A DNA stretch of 64,000 nt, taken from Streptomyces sp. 840.1. GTDB lineage: Bacteria > Actinomycetota > Actinomycetes > Streptomycetales > Streptomycetaceae. Both the position numbers and the translations under genes were made by a program. Below the pieces are notes generated by a model. That model was not told the DNA's origin and made no database searches. It saw only the letters and a list, made by a program, of their open reading frames with translations. Below, piece by piece: positions 25,244 to 36,900 of this stretch. How positions within the stretch are numbered: the first letter of the stretch is position 1; the number at the start of each line of letters is the position of its first letter. The DNA is taken from positions 248,001 to 312,000 of the forward strand of contig NZ_RJUU01000003.1 in the NCBI RefSeq assembly GCF_003751445.1, written 5' to 3'.

Positions 25244-28200
25244 TCAGCGGCGTCCGTCGTAGGGGCGTCCCGTGCGGTCCCGGCCACGCCGCAGTTCGGT
25301 GCGCAGCAGCCGGGCCAGCGGGTCGAGCAGGCGGCGCGCCAGCTCGTCCAGTTCGGCGCCGGAGCCCTGCGGTAACCCGGCGTGCCCGGCCGCGTCCCTG
25401 CCAACGGCGGCCGGTGCCTTGCCCGACCGCTCCGGCTCCGGGCCGGCCGGTGTGCCGTTGGAGACGGGGCCGCTGGACGCGGGGCTGCCGGGTGCGGGAC
25501 TGTTGGACGCCGGGCTGTGGGATACGGAGCCGTTGGGCGGTAAGCCGTCGCCCGCTCCGGCGACGTCGCGCTGGATCCGGGGCCCGGCCCGGCCGGGCCC
25601 GCCCGTCGCAGGCCTCGGGCTCGTCGGCGTGGCGGCCCGGGGCCGGACGACGGGGACGGTGCCCGAGGACGCCCGCGCCGGGGCCGGTGCGACCGGGGGG
25701 CGGCCGGCGAGCGCCTGCGCCTGGGGGGCGGTCACCGGCAGGGGGCGTACGGGTACGGGCCCCGCTGGTGCGGCACTTGCCGCAACCGGGCCTGCCGGTG
25801 TCCCTCCCCCGGCCGGGCCCCGGAGGGACGGCGCGGGACGGACGACCGGGATGCGCCGGGCGGACTCCGGAGTGCCGCTGCTCCGTACGCCGCGCCCCTC
25901 TTCTGCCGGCCGCGCACCGGAGCGTCCGGTGGCCGCCCGCTGGATGTGCGGCGTGGCACGGGTCGTCGCGGACGGACCCGGTGACGGCTGTCCGGGGCCG
26001 CTGCGTTGCGGAGCCGGTGCGCCGGGCCAGCGCGCCGCCACCACCGGAGGGCCGCCGACGCGGGGGGTGGCGGGGGCTGCCACGCCTTGCGGGGCCCGGG
26101 TGTTCAGGCTGAGCGGGCGGGCGGCGAGCAGCGAGAGGGTGCGGGGCGCGGCCACCGGGGTGGCGTGTGCTCCGGTGCGGGTCACGGTGACGGGGCGCGG
26201 GCTGACCGTGGTCAGGGGCCCGGTAGCTGCGAAGGCGGCGTTATTCGTGGTGCCGTCGGTACTTCTGGTGCTTGGAGTGCTCGCGGTACTTGGAGTACTC
26301 GCGGTACTCGTGGTGCCTGGGTTGCTTGTGGTGCCTGCGTTGCTTGTCGCGCTTACGCCCTCTGCCGCGAGGGCACGGGAGACGACAGGGCCGGGGCCGG
26401 GGCCGGAGGCGGGGTCAGGGACAGAGTCGGGGCGAGAGGCGGAGCCGGGGCCAGAACCGGAACCGGAACCGCCCGAGGCTGATTCCTGACGGCGCGTGTT
26501 CCCTGCGTAGCCCGCCGCTCCCGCAGCGCCGCCGTGTGTACCTGCCCGCGCAGCGTCCCCTGTACCCAGCAGCGGCGCCTGAGCGGCGTTGGACCGGTTC
26601 CGATCCGTCGTGGGCGGCGCCGGAGTTGCCCCGGACGCCCGGTCCTGTCGGGCCGGAGCACGCTGAACGTCCGGAACGGGTGCCGTACGGGGAGGGCGCG
26701 TACCGGACGCGGTGGCGCCCGGCAGGCCCGCGCTGGGGGGCAGCTCGGACAACGGCGCGCCCAGGCCGCCGCGCGCTCGTGCCCCGGGGCGACGGGCCTG
26801 GGTCCGGGCAGTGGCATCGGCCTTCATCGCGGGGGCGCTCGGTGTGCCGGGGGCCGGGCTGCCGGGCGTGGTCTCCGAGTGGTGCTGGACCACGGGGAGC
26901 GCCGGACCGGGCGTGGGTGCGGTGGGGCCCGTGGGTGCGGGTGCGGTGGGCCGGGTGGGTCCGGTCGGGGGAACCGCCACGGCGTCCGCCGCCAACGGCT
27001 TCGACGTGGCAGGCAGTTCGCTCATCGGTGCGCCGAGTGGTGCGCGAACGACGGCTCGCTGTACGGGGTCCGCCGCGTGCGTCCCGGCCCCGGCGGGCGG
27101 GCCTGCGGTGACATCGGGCCCGGGTGCCTGCGGGGTGGCCCGGTTCCCGGGAGTCAGCACGGTGGCCGGTCGCAGGGCCGGGAGCCGGCGCACGGGCCCG
27201 GCCGGACGCCGGGCGACGGTCGGCAGCGGCCCGACCGGGCGGGGCCGTACGGCCTCGTGGGACACCTCGCTCCCCGGGGCACGGGACGGCTGCGGCTGTC
27301 CGCCTCGCCGCGTGGCCGGTGACTCCGGTGTCCCCTGTGCCGCGCGCTGGACGGCCGGGCCCGGTGACGTACGGCTGCCGGAACCGGCGGTCGGCCGGGA
27401 CGCGCGCTCCGGAGCCGGTCCGGACACTGCCGGTGGTGTCCGCGAGGCGCGTGCGCCGGAAGCGGGCCGGGCCGCGGCGGCATCCGCGACCGCGCCCGGA
27501 ACCACCGACACGCGTCGTACCAGCGGGATGCGGGGAGCGGCCTGGCTCGGGGTGGCACCCGTGTCCGTGGGCGTCACGACCGGACTGGCCGCCGGGTCCG
27601 CCACCCTCCGGCCAGGTGGATGCGGCGGAAGGAGTGTGGCGGGGGAATCCATCGATGTGAGGCCACGGGTGCGAGACGGCTCAGCCGAACGGCGGTCCCC
27701 CGCAGGGATGCTGCCGTCGGGACGGGCCGCCGCTGCGGGCGCCGGGCCGGGGCCCGTTCCTGACGTCGCGGTTCCCGTCGCCTTCGCTGATCTCGTCGCC
27801 GCCCCCGGACGGGTCCGGCGCGAGATCTGCGGTGTCCGGGCGGCCGGGGCCCGCGTACCGCCGGTCGCGCTCACCGCGTCCGGGGCACCGGACCCGGGTG
27901 GGCTGCCTTCGGCCGCGTTCGGCTGCTCCGTGCGCAGGGCCCGGAGCAGCAGGGGGCCCCGGCCGGTGCGGGTGGGCTGCGGGGCGGCAGGGGGCGTGAC
28001 GCCGCGCACCAGGCCGGTCGGGGCGGTGGGCAGCACGGCATGGCCGAGGCCGGCGTCGAACGACGGGTTCTGCCAGGCCGCGAGGCCGTCGCGGAAGGCG
28101 AGGCCGTCGCTGACGCCGAGCGGGGCGCGGGCCACCGTCAGCTGTTGCGGCGGGGTGCTGCGCCAGCCGCCGTCCCAGTCGCCCGGCACGGAGGCAGCCG

Positions 28201-28330
28201 GACCGGCCGGTGCGCCCCGGTACGGGCCGTCGCCGGAGGGGCCGGCCGCCGCAGCGGGCTTCGCGGGCCGGGGGCGGGCCGCGGTGTCGGGTCCGGCAGT
28301 CCGGCGGCGCAGCCTGTCGCGCCATGCCAT
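25244..28330 (-). CDS. Large Pro/Ala/Gly/Thr-rich disordered CIS protein
   Basis: 1028 aa. The ends look structured and the centre looks disordered. Near the N-terminus: DWDGGWRSTPPQQLTVARAP, LAFRDGLAAWQNPSFDAGLG. The last 40 residues form a basic amphipathic helix (ELDELARRLLDPLARLLRTE). The roughly 900 residues between are low-complexity with recurring short motifs: LGAPMSELPATSKPL and LGAPLSELPPSAGLPG, and repeated PLVRR/PVVRP and VQRA segments. It lies between the 52-aa gene and the tube initiator. No conventional tape-measure gene is otherwise present in the locus, so a tape-measure, scaffold or cargo role is possible; this is inference only. The reading frame is open for 3 kb in one direction with good operon spacing, so it is real. 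Confidence 0.8.
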   Translation of the reverse strand: MAWRDRLRRRTAGPDTAARPRPAKPAAAAGPSGDGPYRGAPAGPAASVPGDWDGGWRSTPPQQLTVARAPLGVSDGLAFRDGLAAWQNPSFDAGLGHAVLPTAPTGLVRGVTPPAAPQPTRTGRGPLLLRALRTEQPNAAEGSPPGSGAPDAVSATGGTRAPAARTPQISRRTRPGAATRSAKATGTATSGTGPGPAPAAAARPDGSIPAGDRRSAEPSRTRGLTSMDSPATLLPPHPPGRRVADPAASPVVTPTDTGATPSQAAPRIPLVRRVSVVPGAVADAAAARPASGARASRTPPAVSGPAPERASRPTAGSGSRTSPGPAVQRAAQGTPESPATRRGGQPQPSRAPGSEVSHEAVRPRPVGPLPTVARRPAGPVRRLPALRPATVLTPGNRATPQAPGPDVTAGPPAGAGTHAADPVQRAVVRAPLGAPMSELPATSKPLAADAVAVPPTGPTRPTAPAPTGPTAPTPGPALPVVQHHSETTPGSPAPGTPSAPAMKADATARTQARRPGARARGGLGAPLSELPPSAGLPGATASGTRPPRTAPVPDVQRAPARQDRASGATPAPPTTDRNRSNAAQAPLLGTGDAARAGTHGGAAGAAGYAGNTRRQESASGGSGSGSGPGSASRPDSVPDPASGPGPGPVVSRALAAEGVSATSNAGTTSNPGTTSTASTPSTASTPSTRSTDGTTNNAAFAATGPLTTVSPRPVTVTRTGAHATPVAAPRTLSLLAARPLSLNTRAPQGVAAPATPRVGGPPVVAARWPGAPAPQRSGPGQPSPGPSATTRATPHIQRAATGRSGARPAEEGRGVRSSGTPESARRIPVVRPAPSLRGPAGGGTPAGPVAASAAPAGPVPVRPLPVTAPQAQALAGRPPVAPAPARASSGTVPVVRPRAATPTSPRPATGGPGRAGPRIQRDVAGAGDGLPPNGSVSHSPASNSPAPGSPASSGPVSNGTPAGPEPERSGKAPAAVGRDAAGHAGLPQGSGAELDELARRLLDPLARLLRTELRRGRDRTGRPYDGRR

Positions 28331-28334
28331 GCGC

Positions 28335-28493
28335 TCAACCGCCTTCGTTCACACGGGTGTTGATTCGGGCTATCTCGGATACCCACTCCTGGCGCTCGCC
28401 GTGCGTCAGGTCGAGGATCTCCTCGCGTTGCCAGTGGAAGTGGTAGGCGATGTACGCGATCTCCTCCCGGAGCCGGGGAAGGGCGTACGTCAC
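28335..28493 (-). CDS. 52-aa conserved CIS small protein (DUF6760-like)
   Basis: 52 aa from GTG 28493, overlapping the previous gene stop as GTGA and ending 4 bp before the large disordered-protein ORF. The sequence starts MTYALPRLREEIAYIAYHFH, continues WQREEILDLTHGERQEWVSE and ends IARINTRVNEGG. The Y-H-x-H-W then E-E-I-L-D-L pattern is, from memory, a recurrent small protein encoded in Streptomyces CIS loci beside the tube genes. Predicted as two helices. It may be the second half of a tail-assembly-chaperone pair with the gene before it. Confidence 0.85.
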   Translation of the reverse strand: MTYALPRLREEIAYIAYHFHWQREEILDLTHGERQEWVSEIARINTRVNEGG

Positions 28494-28984
28494 GATTCCC
28501 CCAGGCGCCCACCCGAGAGGTCGACCTCGAAGCCGCCCTCGCAGTGCGGGCAGGTCACCGCCGCCCGGGTGTGGCCCTCGCTGTTGACGCGGCGGTAGAA
28601 GTCCTGGAGGAACGCCACATCGGTGGCGTACATCCGTTCCACCACCCCGGCGTGCACATCGGTGATCGCGCCGAGCCGGGTGATCACCTGGCTGAGCAGG
28701 ACCACGCTCAGGTACGCCGGGTTCTCCTTGACCCGCAGGTCGATCTGGGGCCGCAGCTCGTCACGGGCGGTCGCCAGGCGCATCGAGCCGTGCCGGTGCA
28801 CCGTGCCCGCCTCGTCCACGTATCCGCGCGGGAGCTCGAACTCGAACTCGGTGCGCAGCCTGTGGTCCTCCCGGGGGGCCGGGGCGGCGGCGGGGGCGGC
28901 CGCCGCCTGCTCCGGCACCGGGGCGGGCTCCGTCGCCTGGAGGATCTCCTCCAGGTTGCCCGCGGACACCGTACGACGCCTCAT
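28490..28984 (-). CDS. CIS tail-assembly-type protein with C-terminal CxxC
   Basis: 164 aa from ATG 28984, overlapping the tube gene stop by four bases. After an Ala/Pro-rich lead it has FEFELPRGYVDEAGTVHRHG and LVVLLSQVITRLG-like text (AYLSVVLLSQVITRLGAITD), then FLQDFYRRVNSEGH and a C-terminal zinc-ribbon-like VTCPHCEGGFEVDL with one CxxC pair. This fits the conserved protein that follows the tube gene in many contractile tails and that acts as an assembly chaperone (family inference). Confidence 0.8.
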   Translation of the reverse strand: MRRRTVSAGNLEEILQATEPAPVPEQAAAAPAAAPAPREDHRLRTEFEFELPRGYVDEAGTVHRHGSMRLATARDELRPQIDLRVKENPAYLSVVLLSQVITRLGAITDVHAGVVERMYATDVAFLQDFYRRVNSEGHTRAAVTCPHCEGGFEVDLSGGRLGES

Positions 28985-29421
28985 TCGACGACGATCTCCT
29001 CGAAGACGATCGTGACGGACTCGGTGGCCGCGGCGGACTCGCCCGCCTTGAGCGAAGGGCCCTCCCACTTCGAGGCCCAGCCCTGCATCAGCTGGATGCG
29101 ACGGACCGTGCTGCCCTCGGAGTCCTTGATCTCGATCGTGAGGTTCTGCCGTGCGGCGTCCACGGCGCCCTTGTTCAGGGTCTCCTTGATCCACGAGGTG
29201 AACTCGCTGCTCTGGTCGAGTCCCCGGGTGATCGTGACCTCACCGGCCTGCCGGGCGCCGGGCTGCTTGCGGATGATCTGCTTGCCCTCCGCGCTGACCT
29301 GACGGACCTCGACGACCTCCTCCTCGACGGTCAGCCCGCTGATCTCCTGAATCGACTCGACCAGGTAGCCGCCGAGCTGCACGCCGAAGACGTGGGTGGA
29401 AAGAGCATCGCCCTCTGCCAT
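28981..29421 (-). CDS. CIS inner tube protein
   Basis: 146 aa. Classic tail-tube signature: FGVQLGGYLVESIQEISGLT, RQPGARQAGEVTITRGL-like KQPGARQAGEVTITRGLDQS, WIKETLNKGAVDAARQNLTI, and the closing strand ATESVTIVFEEIVVE. It forms the stacked hexameric tube that is driven out when the sheath contracts. It lies 34 bp after the sheath gene, the standard sheath-tube order. Confidence 0.92.
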   Translation of the reverse strand: MAEGDALSTHVFGVQLGGYLVESIQEISGLTVEEEVVEVRQVSAEGKQIIRKQPGARQAGEVTITRGLDQSSEFTSWIKETLNKGAVDAARQNLTIEIKDSEGSTVRRIQLMQGWASKWEGPSLKAGESAAATESVTIVFEEIVVE

Positions 29422-29455
29422 GGCTGTCTGTCACCTTTCTTTGCTGACCCGCGGG

Positions 29456-31009
<1,554 letters not shown>

Positions 31010-31133
31010 ACTCGCTCCTTCGCGTCCTTACGGGTCACCTGTGTCCAGGCCGAGTCTTCGCTGCCGGCCCGTCCCGGCGACAGGGACTCGCGGACCTGGC
31101 CGGGGGCAAGGCCGCTGCCTTTCCGGGACGCCC

Positions 31134-31166
31134 CGCGCGTACCGTCCGGGCCAGGCGGTACGCGCG
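31134..31166 (-). terminator. Hairpin between the CIS ATPase gene and the sheath gene
   Basis: Perfect 11-bp inverted repeat CGCGCGTACCG / CGGTACGCGCG with an 11-nt loop, starting 2 bp after the ATPase stop on the minus strand. It could terminate or attenuate the upstream transcript, or mark an RNA-processing point before the structural genes. Confidence 0.6.
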
Positions 31167-31168
31167 CC

Positions 31169-33289
31169 TCAGGCGCCGGCGGCCTCGGTCATGTACGGGC
31201 CGAACTCGCCCTCCAGGACCAGCCGCCCGAGCTTGCGGTACTCCTGCACGACCGAGGTCACCACCTGGCGCATGGTGAGCGGCGTGCCGGACTCCGCCGC
31301 CAGGTACGCCGCGGTCACCGCGCAGGCCCGGATCGAGCCGCCGGCGAGTTCGAAGCGGTCGGCGCAGAAGGCGAGGTCGAGGTCGTCGGCGCGGGGCAGC
31401 CGGCCGCCCAGGCACCGGTCCCAGAGGGCGAGGCGCTGGCCCGGGTCGGGCACCGGGAAGTCCGCCACCACGTCGAGGCGGCGGGTGAAGGCCTCGTCCA
31501 GGTTGGCCCGCAGATTGGTGGTCAGGACGGCGATCCCGTCGAAGGACTCCATGCGCTGGAGCAGGTACGCCGACTCGATGTTGGCGTGCCGGTCGTGCGC
31601 GTCCTTCACCTCCGAACGCTTTCCGAAGATCGCGTCGGCCTCGTCGAAGAGCAGGACCGCGTTGACCGCGGACGCCTCGGTGAAGATCCGCTCCAGGTTC
31701 TTCTCGGTCTCCCCGACGTACTTGTCGACGACCGTGGACAGGTCCACCACGTACAGGTCCATGCCCAGGTCGGCGGCGACGACCTCGGCGGACATGGTCT
31801 TGCCGGTGCCGGACTCGCCGGCGAACAGGGCGATCACGCCACGTCCCCGGCCGCCGCCGGGCCGCATCCCCCACTGCCCCAGCACCTGTTCGCGGTGGCG
31901 GGCCCGCAGGGCGAGTTCGCGCAGCCGCCGGTGGGTGGGCGGCGGGAGCACCAGGTCGTCCCAGCCGACGCCCGGCTCCACCCGGCGGGCGAGCCGTTCG
32001 AGCCCGGCGCCGTTCTGGGCCCGCACGGCGCTCTGCAGATCGTCGGGGCCGACCGGCCCGCCGGTCAGGGCGGCCGTGCGCACCGCGGCGTCGGCGGCGC
32101 GGCGCAACTGGCCGGAGTCCAGACGGTGCGCGGAGACGGCCCTGGCGAGCGCATCGGCGTCGCCGGTCATGGAGCCCTCACCGGCAGCCCGGTCCAGGGC
32201 GTGCCGCCAGCGCGCCGCCTGCCGTTCGGGAGACGGCGCCGCCACGGTCAGGACGACGGGGGCGTCGGCGGCCCACGCCGGGTCCCAGCCGGTGGTGCCG
32301 TGCGTGAGCAGCGGGATTCCCCGCAGCGCCGCGCACAGCACGCCCAGCGTCCTGGCCCGTTCGACGGGTTCGGCGGGCAGCGCCTCCACCGGGCCGAGTA
32401 CGACCCCCGAGCCGGTCAGCCGGGCTTCGCGGGCCGCGACCCGGGCGAGTTCCGGCAGTTCGCCGGAGCGCCGGGCCAGCGCCACCGCGTCCAGGACGAG
32501 CGGCCGCAGCCCGGCCGCGCGCAGGGCTGCGGTGGCCAGGCCCTCGGCGTCGCCGCCCCTGCTGCGCAGGTGCACGAGGCCGGAGCCGGTGCGGGCGGCG
32601 GCCGCGGCCCGCCGGGTCTCCGCCGCGTCGGCGGTCGGGTCCTCACCGGTCTCGCCGAGCACTGAGGCGAGCACGACGTCGGGGTGTGCGTTGCCCAGAA
32701 GGTGCCCGGACACCCGGTCGGGGACCGCCAGGACGCGGGAGAGCGGCGGCCGTTCCGGCTCGGTGACCCGCACCAGACCGCCGTCGACGAGCGGTGCTCC
32801 GGGGGCGAGCCGGAAGCGGGCGGCGGCCGCGCCGGCCAGCCCGCACAGCTCCAGGGCGAGCCCGACCGTGGGGCGGCGGCGCGTCAGGTCGTCGTTGAGG
32901 TACCCGTAGAACCGTTCGAACCGCGCGTCCAGGTCGGGCGCCACCGCGATCAGGAGCAGGTCCAGGTCCAGCGGCGAGAGGCCGAACCGCACGGCGAGGC
33001 CTTCGAGCACGGAGCCGGGAGGCGGCTGCCAAGGCTCCTTCGCCGGTACGCCGAGGCCGCCCGGTTCGTCCAGGATGCGGGTGATCGCCTCGGGGGTGAA
33101 GTACTGGCCCCGGTAGGGGTCGTCGGGGTCGGGGTCGACGGCCCGGCGGTCCTCCACCGCCTGCCGTACCCGCTGTTCGACCAGGCGGAGCCGGGCCCAG
33201 AGGTGGGCCTCTCCGGCGGGGGCGGGGGGCTCGGTGCCGCGCCTGCTCGAAGGCTCGGCGAGGACTGCGGGTTCGGCGCTGCGGGTCAC
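31169..33289 (-). CDS. AAA+ ATPase of the CIS locus
   Basis: 706 aa from GTG 33289, overlapping the DUF4255 gene stop as GTGA. The N-terminal half (about 1-430) is Arg/Ala-rich with no clear motif beyond YFTPEAITRILDEPGGLGVP. The C-terminal AAA+ domain has Walker A GESGTGKTMSAEVVAADLGM (about 490-510), Walker B AVLLFDEADAIFGKRSEVKD (about 545-565) and the second region of homology TRRLDVVADFPVPDPGQRLA. This two-part ATPase is a marker of extracellular-type CIS; its role (disassembly, loading or assembly) is unsettled in the literature. Confidence 0.93.
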   Translation of the reverse strand: MTRSAEPAVLAEPSSRRGTEPPAPAGEAHLWARLRLVEQRVRQAVEDRRAVDPDPDDPYRGQYFTPEAITRILDEPGGLGVPAKEPWQPPPGSVLEGLAVRFGLSPLDLDLLLIAVAPDLDARFERFYGYLNDDLTRRRPTVGLALELCGLAGAAAARFRLAPGAPLVDGGLVRVTEPERPPLSRVLAVPDRVSGHLLGNAHPDVVLASVLGETGEDPTADAAETRRAAAAARTGSGLVHLRSRGGDAEGLATAALRAAGLRPLVLDAVALARRSGELPELARVAAREARLTGSGVVLGPVEALPAEPVERARTLGVLCAALRGIPLLTHGTTGWDPAWAADAPVVLTVAAPSPERQAARWRHALDRAAGEGSMTGDADALARAVSAHRLDSGQLRRAADAAVRTAALTGGPVGPDDLQSAVRAQNGAGLERLARRVEPGVGWDDLVLPPPTHRRLRELALRARHREQVLGQWGMRPGGGRGRGVIALFAGESGTGKTMSAEVVAADLGMDLYVVDLSTVVDKYVGETEKNLERIFTEASAVNAVLLFDEADAIFGKRSEVKDAHDRHANIESAYLLQRMESFDGIAVLTTNLRANLDEAFTRRLDVVADFPVPDPGQRLALWDRCLGGRLPRADDLDLAFCADRFELAGGSIRACAVTAAYLAAESGTPLTMRQVVTSVVQEYRKLGRLVLEGEFGPYMTEAAGA

Positions 33290-33990
33290 GGCTGGCGGTC
33301 TCCCCTGCGGCGGCGCGCGGGGGCGGGGCGCCGCTCGCGCGGTCCGGCGAAGCCGTCCGGGCCCGCCTCGCTCGTCCCCGTATAGCGCAGCCGCCGTCCC
33401 GGCACGGCCTCCCCCTCCTGGCTGCGGGCGGCGGAGCGCACGACGAGCCCTTCGGTGACCGGGGGTGCGAGGACGGTGCTCACTCCGGCCAGTGGTGCCC
33501 GCACCAGTACCCCGAGGGAGGCCTTCAGCTCTCCGCCGAGCGCCGACCAGACGTCCGACGCGGACGGTGCGTCGAGCCTGCCCCCGGCGGTGTCCAGGCT
33601 CACGGTCAGGCCGAGTTCGGCGAGGGTGCCGGTGAGCAGCCGGGCCGGCAGCGTGTCGGTGGCCACCAGGCAGGCGAGCACCTGGGAGAGCAGCCGGTGC
33701 TCGTCCTGCGGGCGGCTCGCCCACGCCGTGACCAGGTAGGTCAGCTCGAACCAGCGCGGCGGGGTGCGGCGCGCGACCAGGTGTCCTTCCGCGTCGTACA
33801 CCTCTCCCGCGCCGCTGCCGCGCCGGGTGGCGTCCTCCCGGATGTCGTACAGGAAGACGCAGACCGTGGGGGCGTTGCGGCGGGCCGCCCAGTCCTTGGT
33901 GGGGGCGTCGAAGACCACCTCGACGCCCGATGCCTCCAGTCCGGACTCACCGAGCAGCCGGCGCATCGCCTCGTCGACTTCGTGGATCAC
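33286..33990 (-). CDS. DUF4255-family CIS protein (tail terminator-like)
   Basis: 234 aa from GTG 33990, coupled by GTGA overlap to the beta-propeller gene. Recognisable DUF4255: VIHEVDEAMRRLLGESGLE, VCVFLYDIREDATRRGSG, RWFELTYLVTAWASRPQDEH, RLLSQVLACLVATDTLPARL. In related systems (Afp16-like) this protein caps the distal end of tube and sheath and sets the final length. The last 30 residues are Arg/Pro-rich. Confidence 0.9.
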   Translation of the reverse strand: MIHEVDEAMRRLLGESGLEASGVEVVFDAPTKDWAARRNAPTVCVFLYDIREDATRRGSGAGEVYDAEGHLVARRTPPRWFELTYLVTAWASRPQDEHRLLSQVLACLVATDTLPARLLTGTLAELGLTVSLDTAGGRLDAPSASDVWSALGGELKASLGVLVRAPLAGVSTVLAPPVTEGLVVRSAARSQEGEAVPGRRLRYTGTSEAGPDGFAGPRERRPAPARRRRGDRQP

Positions 33991-36900
33991 CGGCGGGTCA
34001 TCTCGCCGGGCGGCTGCCAGTTGCCGATGACCACCAGGAAGTCGGTCTTCACCGCCGAGAAGCCGGGGCCCCTGGCCGTGATGACGCGCGGCCCCGTTTC
34101 GTCCTTGGCGAGGATGAGGAGCTGACCGATGAAGGTGCCGTCGGGCTTCGGGACGGTCGGCGCGGCCGCCGCGGTGATGCCGGGCTTCCAGGTGAACCGC
34201 ACCGGCGCTCCCGGCGGGAAGTCCTTGCCGCGCACCGAGGTGACGAAGCCGGGCTTGCCGATCGGCGGGACCGCGACGATGCGCGGCTGGAGGATGCGCA
34301 GCGGCTGCCGGGCGGTGTTGTCGCTCTTGTCCGCGTCGGTGCCGGTGGTGGTGAGCAGGCCGGTGACGCTGCCGGTCAGCGCCTTGTCGGGGCTGAGGAC
34401 GACACGGACGACCGTGCTCGCGCCCGGGGCCAGGTCGGGCAGCGCGCACACCCAGGAGCTGTCGCAGCCCGCCGGGGGCCCGCTGTCCGGGACGGACCGG
34501 GGCAGGCCGATCTTGAGGCGCAGCCCGGTCGCCAGTGCTTCGCGGCCGTTGCGCACGGTGTACGTCACCACGACGCGGCCGCCGACGTAGCCGGGGTTGG
34601 GCTGCGCCGTGACGCCTACCCCGGGTCCGGCTGCGGGCTCGGGCGGGGCCGGGGGCACGGTGGGCGGTGCGGTGGTGGGGGGCGGCTCGGTGGTGGGAGG
34701 CGCCCGGGTGGGTGTCGGCGGTTGCGGTGGCGTCGTCGGGGGCGGGGTGTCCTCGCGCACCGGGACCACGGTCCGGCCGGTGTTGTCGGTGGGCTGCGGA
34801 TCGATTACGGAGCCGGTGACCGACCAGTCGAACGGTGCGTCGCCCGGGGTGACCCCGACGAGGGTGACGCTCACCGGCACCGTGTCTCCGGGGCGCACCA
34901 CTCCGACGTCGCACTGGAGGGAGGCGGCGTCGCAGGTGCCTCCGGGCCAGGTCAGCCTGCTGATCCGGGCGCCGGGCGGCGGGGCGATGGTCAGCCGGGT
35001 GCCGGGGGACGCGGCGGGGCCGCTGTTCACCACGTCGACGGTGATCGTCCTGGAGCGGCCGACGGCCACCGCCGGGATGTTGCCGGGTGCGTGGACCGCG
35101 AGGTCCACGGACTGCTGGACGCTGGGTTCCTTCTGCCTTCCCGGCAGGCCGGTGGTCAGCGGGCTGAGGGCGCAGGTCGCGACGTCCAGGAGGTAGAGCT
35201 TCTCGGGGCTGTTGGCCGGGAGGGCCTCGCGGGAGCTGATGACCAGGCCCGTGCCGTCGGCCGTCCAGGCGGCGTCGCGCGGCTGGAAGGGGCCGGTGAG
35301 CGAGGTGTCCGGCAGCTCTTGGCGGCAGCCGTCGGGGAGGTTGTGGGCGGCCTCGGGCAGCAGCACCTGGCAGCCGCCGTCCGCCAGGGTCGCCAGCAGG
35401 ATGCCGTTGCGCTGGTCGCTCCGGCCGCCGCCGTTCTTGCGGTTGAACGCGATGCTGAGCCCGTCCGGCGAGAACGCCGGGCTGTCGTCGATGACCTCGC
35501 AGTCGCCGGGGCACGCCGTGGCGCTGAGGTCCCGCTGCGCGTTCAGGTCGTTGACCGGCACGGTCCAGATGTGCTTGTTGCCGCCGCCCCCGCCGATCAC
35601 CTGGTTGCGGGTGAAGGCCAGGGTGGTGCCGTCGGAGGACCAGGTGGGCTGGGCGTCACCGCCCTGCGGCTGCCCGGCCGGCGCGGTGACCCGGTCGCGG
35701 ATGGCTCCGGTCGCGACGTCCGCGATCAGGATGCTGCTGGGGCCCGCCGCGTCGCCGACGCCGCCGGGCGACGTACGGGTGAAGGCGAGGTACTTGCCGT
35801 CCGGGGAGAACGTCGGGTCGGTGTCCCAGTCGTTCGGTCCGCGCTCGTCGAGCTTCATGTACGCCTTGTTGGAGCCGTCTGCGTCCACCATCCAGATCCG
35901 CTCGACACGGTTGCCGGCTTCGCCCTCGAAGCGGGTCACCACGATCCTGCGGCCGTCGGGCGTGTAGTTCTGCCGCTCGGTCCACGGGTCCCCGGTGGTG
36001 GGCCGGAAGAGCGGGTCGTGCGTGGGATCGGTGTCGGTGTCGGCGGCCGGGTCCTCGTTGAGGATGGTCACCCCCAGGTCGCGGGGGTCGGAGCCGTCCG
36101 AACGGGCGTCCTGGAGCGTCACCTCGTGCGGTCCGGCGGCCGAGACGCGCTCGACCACCACACCGCCGTCGTCGACCGTGCCGGTCCAGGTGGGCGATTC
36201 GACCTCGCGGTCCTCGCTGAGCTTCAGCACCGGTGTGCCGGCGGAATGCGTCGTCACCCGGAACACATGGTCCCAGTCGCCCTCGCAGTCGCAGGTGCGG
36301 TCGGGGCTCAGGAACAGCACGTCGTTCCCGTCGGGCAGCCACGCTGCCCCATGGGTACGCCAGTCGGCCTGTACGCCCCCCAGCAGCGGCCCGTCGGTGC
36401 GCCCGTCGGTCACCCGCAGCCGGGGTCCGGGCGGCCCGGCCGAGGTGTAGGCGATCAGGTCGCGGTGCGCGGCATCGTCGAGCGGGTTCCAGGCCGGTTC
36501 GGTGGCCGCGCCGTTGGCGGGGTCGGTGACCCGGGTCGCGGCGCCGCCCGTCAGGGGCCGTACGTAGATCTGCATGCCGGCCGCCGCGTCGTCGCCGCCG
36601 GAGTACGCCAGGCGCCGGCCGTCCGGGGAGACCGTCGGGCACTCCTCGTCCCAGGGTGTGTCGGTGAGCCGGGTGAGGCCGGTGCCGTCGGTGCGCACCG
36701 TCCACAGATCGCGCTGCTTGCGGCCGTCCGCGCCACCGGGTTCGGCCGAGTCGAACACGACGGACCTGCCGTCGGGCGTCAGCTGGGGGTGCCCGGCGTA
36801 ACGGCCGCTGGTCAGCTTGCGCACCGAACCGTCGGCGGTCCGCAGGTAGATCTGCGGCGCCTTCTCGTCGCGGCGGCTCGCGAAGACCAACTGGTCCCCG

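Noticed and set aside
26240..26480. Short tandem repeats in the CIS disordered-protein gene as possible CRISPR or regulatory array
   Set aside because: They are in-frame codons for Thr/Ser/Gly repeats in the low-complexity part; no spacer pattern.
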